In this document: positions 10,625 through 21,955 of the stretch, piece after piece
How positions within the stretch are numbered: position 1 is the stretch's first letter
Layout of the letters: the number at the start of each line of letters is the position of its first letter
Assembly (NCBI GenBank): GCA_036365145.1
Contig: JAEOAD010000004.1
Location: 53,229,001-53,293,000, forward strand
Direction: 5' to 3'
Origin: Orientallactaga sibirica
Taxonomy: Eukaryota > Chordata > Mammalia > Rodentia > Dipodidae
DNA length: 64,000 bases
The notes under the pieces: generated by a model
Seen by the model: the letters and a program-made list of their open reading frames with translations, nothing else
What the model was told of the DNA's origin: nothing
The model's database searches: none
Translations under genes and position numbers: made by a program

Positions 10625-11018
10625 CATAGCATATGTAAATTAATTTCATAACATACATGTCTATAAGAAATGGTAATAAAGTTTCAAAAAAGTTAATATT
10701 TAAAAAGTACATTCTCATGTTTGAAGCTAATATCAAGCAGCTTTTTCTCCCAGGAGGATATCTTTTGGGTATAGAGTTTGAATTTTGGACTAAAGAGCTA
10801 ACCAAATGCAGTTATTTATATGTTTCCAATTAGAAATACAGGGAGAGGGAAGGGTCAGGAGAGGGAGCAAGAACCCAATCCTCATCTTTAGTTACAAGAC
10901 CAGAGATTCTGAAAAGTAATCAATAGCTGATTGTGTTAAAGGTAATGATGGATGTGGAACTCCATCTGAGTCAGTTCTACATGGTAACTGTGTAGAAAAA
11001 GACTTTAGAACTAGTGTT
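10625..11018. other. Unassigned stretch
   Basis: AT-rich with a purine-rich patch at 10835-10880. No repeat family or coding signal is recognised. Confidence 0.45.
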
Positions 11019-11368
11019 TGTATTAATTATTTTAGTCATTATTATCACGAAATACCTTTTAAGAAGCAGCCTAAGGAAGGGAAGAGTTTGCTTTGATTTA
11101 CAGTTTCAAGGGTACGGTCCATTACATGGAGAAGGCATATCTGTAGGAGCAGGTGGCTAGTTGATTCCATTGCATTGACAGTCAGGAATCAGAGAATGAA
11201 CAGGGAGTGATGTTGTTCTGAAAATCTCAAGACTTTCCCCAAGTGACCCATTTCCTCCAGCATGGCTTAACATGCTGAGGATTCTACAACCTTCTTAATC
11301 AATGCCACCAATTGGGAAACAAGTCCAAACAAAGGAGCCTATTGAGGACAATTTATATTGAAACCACA
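11019..11368 (-). mobile_element. MaLR-type LTR, antisense
   Basis: It opens TGTATTAATTATTTTAG, passes ACGAAATACC and TTTACAGTTTCAAGG, and ends TATTGAAACCACA, so in sense orientation it begins TGTGGTTTCAATA. Those ends and the internal order fit ERVL-MaLR LTRs. Flanking 5-mers do not match, as expected for an old, eroded solo LTR. Confidence 0.65.
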
Positions 11369-11423
11369 GGGCAATAAAATTTGTTAATTTCCTATGCTAC
11401 AGCTTATTCAAAAATGGACCCAA

Positions 11424-11545
11424 CCAGGCATGGTGACATATGCTTGTAACCCAGCTACTCTGAATACCTAAGCCTGAGCATCTCTTGAACCAGTAGTTTG
11501 AGGCCAGCTTGGGTAGTTTAACAAGTCCCTCTCTCAAAAATTTAG
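11424..11545 (+). mobile_element. Old B1 SINE
   Basis: CAGGCATGGTGACATATGC, TTTGAGGCCAGCTTGGGTAG and CTCTCTCAAAAA keep the B1 order in sense orientation with heavy divergence. Confidence 0.7.
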
Positions 11546-12050
11546 AAGGAAGTGACATAATTCAGTGTGGCTAAGATACTACCTTGCAAAATTTCTAATT
11601 TTTCCCTCTCTTATTTAAGCTATCGATCTTCTTGGCCACCTGATTATTTGGTTATTTATCATCCATTAAATAATGTTTTTTGCACATGTCCTTTTACTCA
11701 ATAAGTACATGCACAATTTGCTTCACATTGGAGGCAACTAACGAACTCATATTCACTTTACTGTGAGTACGCAGTCTTGTTCTGGCTGCTCAACTGGGTC
11801 TTTCCTATCTGCTATGAGATTACTGATAGTCCAAACCTAATACCTAGCTTACCCTTGACATTTTCTGAACTGTTATCAGGTCATTTCTTAATTTGTCAAA
11901 AATCTCTTTGAATTAAATTCTTTAACAAAAAAACTTTCTAAGTGGACTGTAGAGAAGCCTAATGTGGCAACTCTCTACCATCATTCTCGCAGAATTGATA
12001 AATATTACTGGAATCAACCTGAATCCAAAGGAACATCCCATTACATATCT
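11546..12050. other. Unassigned stretch
   Basis: Mixed-composition sequence with no recognised repeat and no coding signal. Confidence 0.45.
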
Positions 12051-12206
12051 TTGCTGTTGTTGTTTTAAAGTAGGGTCTTGCTCTAGCCCAGACTGACCTG
12101 GAATTCACTATGTAGACTCAGGGTGGCCTCGAACGCACAGTGATCCTCCTCCTATCTCTCCTTCTTCAGTGTTGAGATTAAAGGTGTGTGCCACCACGTT
12201 AGGCCC
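12051..12206 (-). mobile_element. B1 SINE, antisense
   Basis: AAAGTAGGGTCTTGCTCTAG, ACTGACCTGGAATTCACTATG, GGGTGGCCTCGAACGCAC and AGATTAAAGGTGTGTGCCACC identify an antisense B1. The T-run is replaced by TTGTTGTTGTTTT. Confidence 0.92.
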
Positions 12207-13424
12207 CACTGCATTTTTTATCTTTATTTTGCTTCTCATGTGAACAATCTTTATTTTCCCCCTTTGATAAATACTCATAGCTGGACATTTCAGCCTGGCA
12301 ATGATGTGTAATATAAATTTAATCATTTCAGTTCTAGACTTGTATGGAAGCCCTTGAGTGTGTGAATACTATGCACATAATACTGATAATTTACCATGAA
12401 GCACAGAGTTCCATAACAACTTACTAAATGAAGTTCGCTCTTAAGACACACAGTGTGATACAGAATTGACTGGATAGCTGTTCTTCCTGATAGTCATGCA
12501 GCTTGAGCACAATACCTGCTTTTTTCCCCTTTAAAAAGTGAGATAGCTATGAAAACTTAAATGGTGAAGTCATTTTCTACTACACACATAACAAAATATA
12601 GTAAAGGAGAGGTTTTGAAAACCTCCCATCCTGTTTGTGGATTTGTCTTTGGGTTGAATGAAATTTCCCAGTTAATTTGTTGGAGAATTATATTAGCTGT
12701 GTTTTGGAAATTCAAAGTAGCAATAAGAAACAATTTGAAGGAACAGTCATGCAAGGGATGATTTTAGTATCTAATGTGATTCAAGTGTTAAGAAATGAAA
12801 AATAAATTGCTATTCAATTCAGAAGGCATTGAATGTGGGGTTCTGTGTTTACTCTATTTCTCACACTCAGAAAGGACAGATAGTAATTACTGATATTTAA
12901 ACAAGGACCTATGAACATTTTGAGTTACCAAGGAAAGAAACAATCCTCAGACTGTTGTTTTATAACACTACTGCTGCCTTGAAACTATTGAAGTGTTACA
13001 TCACACTAATTTAATAATAATATCAACAGTTTACCAAGCATTCTTTCCCTACATCACTTTCTTTAATGTTACAATCTTTAAACCTCCAAACAAATAGCTG
13101 AGGAATGGATTGGTATCTCATATGAACTTAGGTGTGTCACCTTGAGGATCTAGAAGACGGTAGTGTATGGCCACAGAAAACAAGCCCAGGCATACAATTG
13201 AGAAGTGTTCTACTTGGCAACTCTCAAAATTGATGGTCTCATTTCTAGAAAGAAAGCAGGAGGATTGTTTGTTCATTTTGTTTTATAAGTCATATGTCAA
13301 TTAAATGGAATGTTTATTTCCAAATATTTGTAAGAGGTATTACACAGATATACTATTAATTAAAATTTAAAAATGAAGTGACAATTTATATAATTTAAAT
13401 TATTGAGTAACTTAGTGATATATA
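12207..13424. other. Unassigned AT-rich stretch, weak MIR trace
   Basis: Two near-complementary 65/66-aa readings at 12557-12761 are chance openings. At 13030-13110, the words TACCAAGCATTCTTTCCC and TAGCTGAGGAATGGA weakly recall antisense MIR. No gene is seen. Confidence 0.4.
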
Positions 13425-13439
13425 TATATTCTTATTATG

Positions 13440-13815
13440 CTACAAAGGTTAACTTATTTAATCCTAGAAGAACCTCTATCAACGAATTTTTGTTTGTTTG
13501 TTTGTTTGTTTGTTTGTTTTGTTTGTTTTTATGAGGTAGGGTCTCACTCTAGCTCAGGCTGACCTGGAATTCACTCTGTAGTCTCAGGGTGGCCTCGAAC
13601 TCACGGCAATCCTCCTACCTCTGTCTCCCAAGTACTCAGATTAAAGGTGTGCGCCACCATGCTTGGTTATCACTGATGTTTTGATATCATGTTTACTTTA
13701 CAGATCTAGAAACCAAGACAAGGACTTTCTATATCACATATCACTAACAAGTAGCAGAACTGAGATTTGAAGTCATGCAATTGATTTCAAATTCTGTGCT
13801 CATCACTATTGCTCA
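13440..13815 (-). mobile_element. MIR element, split by a B1
   Basis: GGTTAACTTATTTAATCCTAG (13448-13468) and the segment 13690-13815 (TTTACAGATCTAGAAACC, AAGTAGCAGAACTGAGATTTG, TTCTGTGCTCATCACTATTGC) are the two halves of an antisense MIR in correct order. A B1 with a TTTG run sits between them. MIRs were amplified before the placental radiation, so this is one of the oldest layers. Confidence 0.75.
13486..13667 (-). mobile_element. B1 SINE with TTTG-run tail, antisense
   Basis: The A-tail has become a (TTTG)n microsatellite (13490-13525). The body carries GAGGTAGGGTCTCACTCTAG, GGGTGGCCTCGAACTCACGG and GTGTGCGCCACCATGC. Flanking TATCAACGA (13477-13485) and TATCACTGA (13668-13676) match at 7 of 9, a probable target-site duplication. 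It interrupts the MIR. Confidence 0.92.
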
Positions 13816-15265
13816 ATGTTTTCTGCAAAATAGTAATGAAACTAGGAATGGCCAATCTTTCCTTTGTAATATTAAAATTGCTATAACATTGCTTTGTAAA
13901 AAAATGATTATGACACTATGAATATCGATACTCACAACTTTGTTTTCATAATTTTGTAGTGCAAACAATAAGAGTATGTTGTAAAAATTATAATCATAAG
14001 ATCTATAAATTTAGGAGAAATCTAAATTAATATAGTCAACTATCAAAATATTCTTCAGAATATGAGAGAACAAATGGGAAACATAAAGAATTACTTATAG
14101 AGAGAGCAACAACTCTTAAGTCCCTTCAATTATGGAACACTAAATATTAAGCTTGTGAACTCAGCAGAGAAACAGTAAATATTTGTTGTAGATGGAGATT
14201 TTTGCCAGCAAACAGTCTTTCCTTAAGAAAGTTTAAATTACTGAAATTCTATCTGTGGTGATAAATGCTCAGTATGTCTCATCAGAGAAGCTCACATACT
14301 CCGCAACCATCATATAATTTTTCTTGATAAAATGAATAAAATGATTGTAACCTAAGCTAGCTGAAGGTAAAATTGTCTCATCATTGACCTCCCCTTCCTA
14401 CTCCTTTTCCAAATCCTGAATTGAAATTCATCTTGGAAAATTAACAGAAAATGTATTTATGGTAAGATGAAAATAATTCAAGTGATCCCTGGACTTCCCT
14501 TACCCCCTTTGCATGTAGATGAAAACATTAAATGCAAACATTAGCCATTTAAGCTGAGGAGGTAGCTAAGAGCTAAATGCTCCCAAATTATTTCAGATTT
14601 ACAGTCTTTCTGTAAAACAGTTGGTTCCTACATGCTATATTTATGACTATAGTGGAGAAGTGGTACCCTAGGCTTCAGCAGATATGGATACAGCATACTT
14701 ACTCCTACAAGCTATATCACTCTCTATTCCTTAGAAACTAAATGATGGTTGACAATGAAATTCAAGCTTCTGATTCTTATTAAGGCTGACTATTGAAACT
14801 TGATTAGGCCTATAATTACACAGTGCTTGAATCAAGAATGTCAAATAATGGGGCAAGACCTCTATAGCTGGGGAATCAACTTACAACCCAGGTTGGTCTA
14901 TGAACTGACTCAGATAGCAGTCAGTCTGAAATTGTCCTGAGTTTAACCTATTAAAAAGCTCTGGGAGAATATATTTCTGATAAGTGTCCAAAACTAATTT
15001 CTCTGCTTTTGAAATTGTTCCTGGGCACTCAGGAGAAAGAAAAATAAAAACTAAGGACAATTAGAAAGAATCAAAATGAAAAAGAGAGAGGGAGTATAGA
15101 TCCCAACATGATGGTCTTCAATTGTATCGTTAAGAAAAAACAAAAATTAGTAGATTTTATCACAATTTATTTATAAAAACTAACCATTAAATTTAGCTAG
15201 AAATTAGTTTAATTTGTCCTTAATGTTTTATAAAAAAATAAACTGAGCAAGATATACTATTGCTA
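13816..15265. other. Unassigned AT-rich stretch
   Basis: About 1.45 kb without a repeat family I can name. No open frame of note and no codon structure. It may include unique DNA. Confidence 0.45.
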
Positions 15266-15440
15266 GGGCTGGGGATATTGCTCAATGGTTAAAGGTGTTT
15301 GCATGTGAAACCTTCTGGCACGGGCTCAGTTCCCTAGCTGAATATGCATTTGTTTGCAGCAGCAATAAACCCTGGCATGTGTGTGTGTGCATGTACACAC
15401 ACACACATGCACACATACCTGATGCAAATAAATAAAAATG
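15266..15440 (+). mobile_element. DIP/ID-like SINE with internal CA/TG run
   Basis: The head GGGCTGGGGATATTGCTCAATGG and TTTGTTTGCAGCAGCAATAAACCC match the B2-superfamily pattern. The usual C/T stretch is replaced by TGTGTGTG and ACACACAC runs (15376-15415), and it ends ATGCAAATAAATAAAAATG. Short overlapping readings on both strands here are artefacts of the dinucleotide run. Confidence 0.75.
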
Positions 15441-16199
15441 ATAAATTCTTTTTGTTTCACACAGGAACTTATAGTCCAATATGCCAGATGTATGGTATAG
15501 TACTCATTAAAATTTACCAAAAAAAATTCTCAATTTATCCTGGAGACATTGAATGAGACCTAATTTGAGGAAATGAAAATATTTTGGGATCACAATTTGA
15601 TATGCAGAATGTAAAATCTCAACTGTGATTATTTTAGGAATTTCAGTGATTAATATAACATATATGCCTACAGCAGTATAGCAATTGCTATTGCCTACTA
15701 GCAGGTCTAGTTGCATAAGAAGACAGTTTGAAACACATTCAAGAAATATAAGTCATTCATATTAAAATAAAATTTTAAAGGAAGTCAACAAGCCTAGAAT
15801 CATCACAACCTTAACTTTGGTTAAAAATAATTTTTTTCCTGTGAATTCTATGACCCATCCTATCACATCTGACTCCACATCTGCCCCGTCAGTGTGTGTG
15901 TATGTCTTTCTCCTTCCACACTGACACTTTGCCCTCAAGGTAGTTAACTGGGTTTCTCCTCCAGCTTAATACTGCAGTGCTTGTCCCGTTGAGCTCTTCA
16001 GCTTTCACCATGACTATCTTTCTTCCTGGAATAAATGAGTTTCCAAAGCTGTTGGACTACATAAAACAAGTTCAATCCAACAACTGATTTTTTTTTTCTT
16101 CTTTATTCTGTCAAAAACTGGTGGTACAGATATAGTCAATTATCTGGCTTTGCCATTTCTTAGAGTGTTTGTTTGGAAACATGATGTTTGGATTATATG
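15441..16199. other. Unassigned stretch
   Basis: AT-rich to 15840, then somewhat GC-richer to 16030. No repeat family or gene is recognised. Confidence 0.45.
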
Positions 16200-16562
16200 T
16201 CTATGCATCAGATATTTTCTTGTTGCTGGAACTAAATATCTACCCAGAAATAACTTAGGAAAGGAAAGAAGTTTGTGGTTTACAGTACAGTTCCAGAATG
16301 TACAGGCCATCATTGTAGGGAAAGCATGGCAGGAGAAGGAAGTTAGCCTCACTTTGTAATACTGACCAACAGGAAGTAGAGAGTGAAATTACCACTCAGG
16401 AGCTGGCTATAACCTCAAGGCCAACCACCCCAATGACACACTTCCCTCAGCAAAGCTCTAAATCCTATGGATTCTACAACCTACTTAAACAGCATCACCA
16501 GCTAAGGATTATGGATTTAAACAGAGAATATTATGAGGCACATCCTTTAGTCAAACCACCAG
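16200..16562 (-). mobile_element. MaLR-type LTR, antisense
   Basis: Shares AGTTTGTGGTTTACAGTAC, GGGAAAGCATGGCAGGAG, CAATGACACACTTCCCTCAG and GATTCTACAACCTACTTAAAC with the antisense LTR at 11.0-11.4 kb, in the same order. It ends TAGTCAAACCACCAG. The same family, old. Confidence 0.65.
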
Positions 16563-17637
16563 TCTACCAAGATTTTCCATAGAAATTATTAATATAGTGT
16601 GCTTTTCCCCAAGATTCCAAAGGTAAGAAAGCATGTGATAATATAGTAGATTAGTGTCAATGATAGCCAACACTTTAAGACAATGTACTACCATAACAAT
16701 TTAGACACAGTCTAGAAGTCAGCACAGACATTCTTCTTTAATTTTTTTTTATTTTACAGACATATTTTTTAATGCAAGAGCTATGTGTTTCCCTATAGCA
16801 TAATTTTACCACATAACTTTGTGGCCTTTTACTCTCCAGGCTATCAGCTAGGTTCGGTGACACATTAACATTATGCTATCTGTGTATTTTCAACTTTTAA
16901 TTCACAAAACATTTACAACTGAAATAATTGTTTCTGACATGATTTGACTTTCCTGATTCAAGCAGGGTGTAATTATACCCCTGATCAAGTTTCTGTGGGC
17001 AACTTGAATTCAAGGAGAGATAGCACATATGGAAGCTTTATGTTTAATCACAAACAGATACCACTAGATTTTTCTTAAAACATATTTTATTGTTAAGGTG
17101 ATGTCTATTATGTTTACCAATAAGTAAAATGGAAAGGCTAAACAAATGATAATACATATTTATTCTTTCAATTATAAACCAAATTAGAAAGTGAATGTAA
17201 ATTTTAAAAATACAACTCCTAAATTTGTAGTATAGTTTTATGAAGACTTTTAAATTGAAATGTTTTTTTTTTTCAAAAAATATATTTATCTTCTGACAAC
17301 TGAAGTTAATCTTTTTGACCAGTACTATTGGAAGTTTGAATAACTATTCAATTTAGCTAAAAAATAATCTCACAAGAAACAGAAAAAAATTAACCTGTTG
17401 TCTCATGTAAACACAATGTGTATGCTAATCCTTTTTATCCTTTTTACATTTGAAAGTGTTATAATTACAGTGTTTATCTCATAGACTCCAGTTTCAGAGA
17501 AATGAAGTATAAATTCTCATACATACTACTTATTTATATTATTTAAAATAAATATCTTCTGAGAGTATTCTATCTTGTTAAAGTAGAGGTCAATTTCTAA
17601 TTGCAAAGTAAAGGGAGTACTTAAAAAAAAAATAATT
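16563..17637. other. Unassigned AT-rich stretch
   Basis: No repeat family or coding signal is recognised; T-run at 17263-17274. Confidence 0.45.
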
Positions 17638-17842
17638 GGGATTGGGATATGGCTTAGCAGTTAAAGGCACTTGCTTACAAAGCCTGATGGCCCAGGTTCA
17701 ATTTCCCAGTTCCCACAAAAAGTCAGATGCACAAAGTGGTACATAGGTCTGGAGTTTCTCTGTCTTTCTCTCTTTTACTTCTTTCCTTCCTTCCTTTCCC
17801 CTTTCTCTCTGCTTGCAAATAAATAAATAAAATATGTTTTTA
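17638..17842 (+). mobile_element. DIP-like SINE
   Basis: GGGATATGGCTTAGCAGTTAAAGGCACTTGC, GATGGCCCAGGTTCAATTTCCC and a long C/T stretch (17755-17812) precede an AAATAAATAAATAAAATATG tail. First of two same-strand copies with only 15 bases between them. Confidence 0.9.
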
Positions 17843-17857
17843 AAATGTATTAAAGAG

Positions 17858-18060
17858 GGCTGGAGAGATGGCTTAGCTTGCCTGCAAAGCCTAAGGACCC
17901 AGATTCAGTTTCCCAGTACCCAAATAAGCCAGATGTACAAGGTGGTACATGTATATGGAGTTTGTTTGCAGTGGCTAGAGGCCCTGGTATGCCAATTCTC
18001 TCTCTATCTCCCACATCTGGAGGGCTCTATTGCTCTCAAATAAATAAATAAAATATTTTT
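17858..18060 (+). mobile_element. DIP-like SINE, second tandem copy
   Basis: GGGCTGGAGAGATGGCTTAG head, with a small deletion after the A box, then CCCAGATTCAGTTTCCCAG, TTTGTTTGCAGTGGCTAG and the AAATAAATAAATAAAATA tail. AAATGTATT at 17843-17851 and 18061-18069 is a likely 9-bp duplication, so this copy inserted at the tail of the first. An unusual CCACATCTGGAGGGCTC segment interrupts the C/T stretch. Confidence 0.9.
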
Positions 18061-18069
18061 AAATGTATT

Positions 18070-18496
18070 GATGAAAACAAAGAGAATTATTGTGGATGCT
18101 AGAAATTTGTTAGTATAAATAAGAAGACACATTCATCTATTCTAATGAAATATTTAAAATTTTAACAACTTAAGTGGCCAAATTTTAAAAATGTTTTGAA
18201 ATCTCAATACATGAAATATCATAGTGATCTCTAAAATGTTGTCACCACCTAGCTATTAATATATAGTCTGTAAAATGCAAATCACTTAAATAGGTAGTAT
18301 AAAATGTACACATACAGGAGAAACTTTTTCAAGGAATGGTAAAGGAGCAAAATAGCTTTGCTAACAGAAAACATGAAGTCTTGCAAAGAAAAGAAATAAG
18401 ATAGTAAATTTATATCAGTTCACCTGTACAAGTGGGGTGCTTGTTATAATCTGATTAAAACTTTATGGTTGTTGAAAATGTTTCCTTAAAAATACT
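18070..18496. other. Unassigned AT-rich stretch
   Basis: No repeat or coding signal is recognised before L1 sequence begins near 18497. Confidence 0.45.
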
Positions 18497-19550
18497 TTCA
18501 TTCAATACTCCACTATCAGCAATAGATAGATCATCCAAACAGAAAATTAACAGGAAAAGTAAGAGAGATCAACAAAACCATAGATCAATTAGACCTAATG
18601 TTTATCTACAGAACATTCTACCACAAATTCACAAATTACACATTCTTCTCAACAGCCCATGGAACCTTCTCAATAGATCATATACTGGGCCATAAAGCCT
18701 GCTTCCATATATTTAGAAAAATTGAAATAATTTCCTGTATGATACCAAACCACAATGTCATAATGCTAGAAATTAACAAAGAATGATCCAGGAATTCCAC
18801 CAGCTCCTGAAAACTGAATAACACACTTTTAAACAATAAATGGGTAGTAGATGAAATAAAAAATGAAATTGCAAAATTTCTAGAATTGAATGACAATGAG
18901 AACACATCAACCCAAAACTTATGGGACATAATGAAGGCAGTCTTTAGGGAAAAATTCATAGCACTAAATGCCTTCATAACAAAGACAGAAAGATCCAAAA
19001 TAAATAATATAACCATCCACCTAAAGGCATTGGAAAAACAAGAAGAATCCAACCCCAAAAGCTCCAGATGGAAAGAAATAATTAAGATCAGAGCAGAAAT
19101 TAATGAATTGGAAACTAAGAAAACAATTAAGAAAATTGACGAAAAAAAGAACTAGTTCTTTGAAAAAATAAACAAGATTGATAAACCCCTGGCCAATCTG
19201 ATCAAGCGAGAAAAAGAGACACTTCAAATGAACACAATTAGAACTGAAAAGGAGAGATTACAACAGACATAAGTGAAACTGGAAACTCATCAGGACTTAT
19301 TTCAAAAACCTCTACTCCACAAAACTGGATAATATGGGGGAAATGGATGAATTCCTGGACACATACCACCTACCAAAGCTAAACTCAGAGCAGATTAATC
19401 TCCTAAACAAACCTATCACAACCATCAAAATTGAAAAGGTAATCAAACACCTCCCCAAAAAGAAGAGTCCAGGACTAGATGGCTTCTCAGCTGAATTCTA
19501 TCAACCATTCATGGAAGAAATTAATAAAAATATTTTCATTTGTTAATGAA
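18497..19550 (+). pseudogene. L1 ORF2 fragment, endonuclease end to reverse-transcriptase start
   Basis: This remnant of LINE-1 ORF2 begins in the endonuclease domain (PLSAIDRSSKQKINRK) and passes through the linker (RWKEIIKIRAEINELETKK; DKPLANLIKREKET). It stops just after KKKSPGLDGFSAEFYQ, which opens the reverse-transcriptase domain. The reading is broken into three frames by indels and stops: 18465-18695, 18886-19155 and 19334-19546. The catalytic YADD-box region is absent. Truncated at both ends, it is not functional. Confidence 0.9.
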
Positions 19551-19554
19551 CATA

Positions 19555-20010
19555 TGTAGTTGTTAAGATTAAAGATATTATCACCTATATATAGGTGGTA
19601 GACTAAAATTACATCTTCCCAAAAGTCATACTGAAGTCCTAACCACAAATACCTGTGGGAATCACCTTATTAGGATTTTCAACAAAAGTAACTAAGTTCA
19701 AGTGGAGTCATTAGGGTAGTTGGTAATATAATTTGATGAGTTTTCTCCTAAGAGGAAAATGCCATGTCAGGATAGAAACAAACACATAGTCATAGACATA
19801 GCAAGAGATGCAGGGATAAGAGTGACACAGCTGCAAAATTAGGGGCACCTCTGAGTGTAGCCACTTCCAGAACACAGGACAGGGCAAAGAATATAGTATC
19901 CTAGCCAGCCTGCACTTGCAGGAGGCAGCTTTTATGTCCTATGCATGACTGAAGACAGCCTGAGCTTTAGATATGGAAAGACAATGTGGCATGTAAAGGA
20001 GTAAAACTAG
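19555..20010 (+). mobile_element. MLT1-like LTR
   Basis: TCCCAAAAGTCATACTGAAGTCCTAACC, ACCTGTGGGAATCACCTTATTAGG, AAAGTAACTAAGTTCAAGTGGAGTC and ATGCAGGGATAAGAGTGACACAGCTGC follow the order of MLT1 LTRs, a pre-placental ERVL-MaLR group. The 3' third is poorly conserved. It directly abuts the L1 fragment. Confidence 0.65.
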
Positions 20011-20059
20011 CAACAGTATAATGCACAGCGACCTGTTTATCCCATTTATAATTTATGGA

Positions 20060-20860
20060 AATATATTTTATTTATTTATTTATTTTTGGTGTGTCTATGT
20101 AGCATGTTGTGTGTGTGTGTGTGTGTGTGCATGTATGTATATGAAGATGTGCATGTCCCATTTGCACACATGTATTGGTGTAGCAGACAGCTTCAGGTTC
20201 GATGAGATGAACTTCCAGACCAGGCACAGTTATGGAAGAAGGGATATTATTTATTGAGACTTACAGATCCAGGGGAAGTTCCATAATGGCAGGAGAAGTG
20301 GCCTGCTCTCACAGGACCAGGCAAGAGAGAGAAAAACCAACCAGGCACACAACACACAGAGCAAAACTACAGCCCAAAAGCCACAGCACACTTCAGGAAC
20401 TCCTATTAGGCACACTTTGCATATCTTTACAATGGAATCTCAAACCCACCACCACACCTTAAGACCAGCCCCCAGTGGCATTGCCTCTAGCAAGGTGATT
20501 GCAGATGCAAACTATAAATTAATAAAACACTGAATATATTGGGTGACATATATTCAAACTACCGCAGTTGGCCAGAGGAGGTCCTTCAGTGTCCTCCTCT
20601 ATCACTCCTCCACTGTTTTTCCTTCAGGCAACATCTCTCACTAAACTTGGTACTGGCCATTCTTTTGGTGAGATAAACTGAAAGTGAGTCCCAGCATTCC
20701 TCTTTTCCCCACTCTACCCCAATGCACACAAAGCACTGGCTTTATAGGCACATGTAGCCATGCTTGTCTCTTTAAGTGTGTTCTAGGAATTGAACTAAGC
20801 TCTTCAAGCTTACATAGCAAGCACTCTTACCCACCCAGCTGTCTACTTATTTGCCAGAAA
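20060..20860 (-). mobile_element. B4-like SINE, antisense, split by an LTR
   Basis: Left part 20060-20178: TTATTTATTTATTTTTGG, a TG run at 20108-20129 and a TTGCACACATGT block. Right part 20567-20860: TTGGCCAGAGGAGGTCCTTCAG, GGAATTGAACTAAGCTCTTC and CAAGCACTCTTACCCACCCAGC. Together they form an antisense B4/tRNA-headed composite interrupted by the LTR at 20179-20566. Confidence 0.6.
20179..20566 (-). mobile_element. MaLR-type LTR inserted in B4
   Basis: A 388-bp block starting TGTAGCAGAC and ending CTACCGCA, with ATTGG at 20174-20178 and GTTGG at 20567-20571 as a 4-of-5 duplication of the length usual for ERVL-type elements. GAGACTTACAGATCCAGGGGAAG and CATAATGGCAGGAG match antisense MaLR LTRs at 40.8 and 42.5 kb. 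It is a solo LTR. Confidence 0.7.
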
Positions 20861-21120
20861 CATGCTTTCTTCTTAAAAGGCTCATTAAGAATCCAAGTAA
20901 AGTTAATTTTATGTATTTAGAAATAGCTTGTGTCTACTAAAGGAAACCACTTGCTAAGACTTGGACAGAGTACCTATATTTCTTTTTTTCTAGTTCTCAA
21001 CTAGTTTTCATTTCCAATGAGAGAGAAAAACTGAACACTCTTAGTCTGGTGATCATGTTGGTTGTTAAAATAATGTTTTCATGAAAATTACATTCCAACT
21101 TAAGGCAGAGACTTTTTAAA

Positions 21121-21123
<3 letters not shown>
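20861..21123. other. Unassigned stretch
   Basis: No repeat or coding signal is recognised. Confidence 0.4.

Positions 21124-21163
<40 letters not shown>
21124..21163. repeat. (AC)n microsatellite
   Basis: About 20 uninterrupted AC units. Likely length-polymorphic. Confidence 0.98.
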
Positions 21164-21165
<2 letters not shown>

Positions 21166-21717
21166 CTTGAAAAGGGAGGAATAATGAGCAGTAAAAGTGA
21201 ATTTCTTTCTTATTTATTGTACCTTGATTTGATTAAGTTCTGATCAAAGTCACTTAGTCAAAGTGATGAGGCTTCCCTGGAATTGAGTATTGTTTTCAGG
21301 CACACTAAAAGTATAAGCCATTAACTACTTTAAACTAAATTTATCTTGGCTTTTCCATCTGAAAAATATGAAAGACATATCAACAAGTTTTTATAAAGAT
21401 CAGTATTCTCTCTATCCCTTTGGATAATATACAGAATATGTAGAAATGGATTTTTCCCTTTTTCTCAGGGTTTTCCACTTATTTTAGAAGACAGGAAGTA
21501 TGATTAGACTCAAAATATAGTTAGAAAATGACAGGTTAAGCCTCAAGTTGCATGCCACAATGACTTTTCACAATGATGGCTTCAGTGACACGTATACAAG
21601 TGATATCAGCCTAAAACCTAAGTAACATTTTGCATAGATGCAAATAAAAACCCTAGAATTTTATAGTGAAAACAGCAATGTTGTTTAGAGTATACACTGT
21701 AGCACTCTAGAATTATG
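21164..21717. other. Unassigned stretch
   Basis: No repeat family or gene is recognised between the AC run and the 60-bp tandem repeat. Confidence 0.45.
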
Positions 21718-21955
21718 AGAGGGTTTTGTGGTATAGTCCCCTAAGTCTGGTATTACATGTGGTAGTGGGCATAGTGTAAGAGGGTTTTGTTATGTGGTTA
21801 CGTTTGGCTTTATTATATGTGGATGTGGACATAGTGTAAAAGGGTTTTGTGGTATAATCACACTGGGTTGTTATATGTGGATGTGGACATAGTGTAAGTG
21901 GGTTTTGTGCTATAGTCACTCTTGGCTGGTGTCACATGTGGGTATGGTATATGGC
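21718..21955. repeat. Roughly 60-bp tandem repeat, four copies
   Basis: Four units start near 21718, 21779, 21838 and 21896 (spacings 61, 59, 58). Each opens AGAGGGTTTTGT or a close variant, passes a GGTATAGTCAC-like block and a TATATGTGGATGTGGACATAG block, and ends AGTGTA. The two middle units are most alike. Overlapping minus-strand readings with repeated TTKP-YTMSTSTYN peptides are the repeat translated. Confidence 0.9.

Noticed and set aside
17638..18060. tRNA-like A and B box sequences at SINE heads
   Set aside because: They are the tRNA-derived promoters of B2/DIP and ID SINEs, without cloverleaf or aminoacyl-stem complementarity of a tRNA gene.
18678..19058. 126-aa minus-strand hydrophobic reading
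   Set aside because: Antisense shadow of the L1 ORF2 fragment at 18497-19550.
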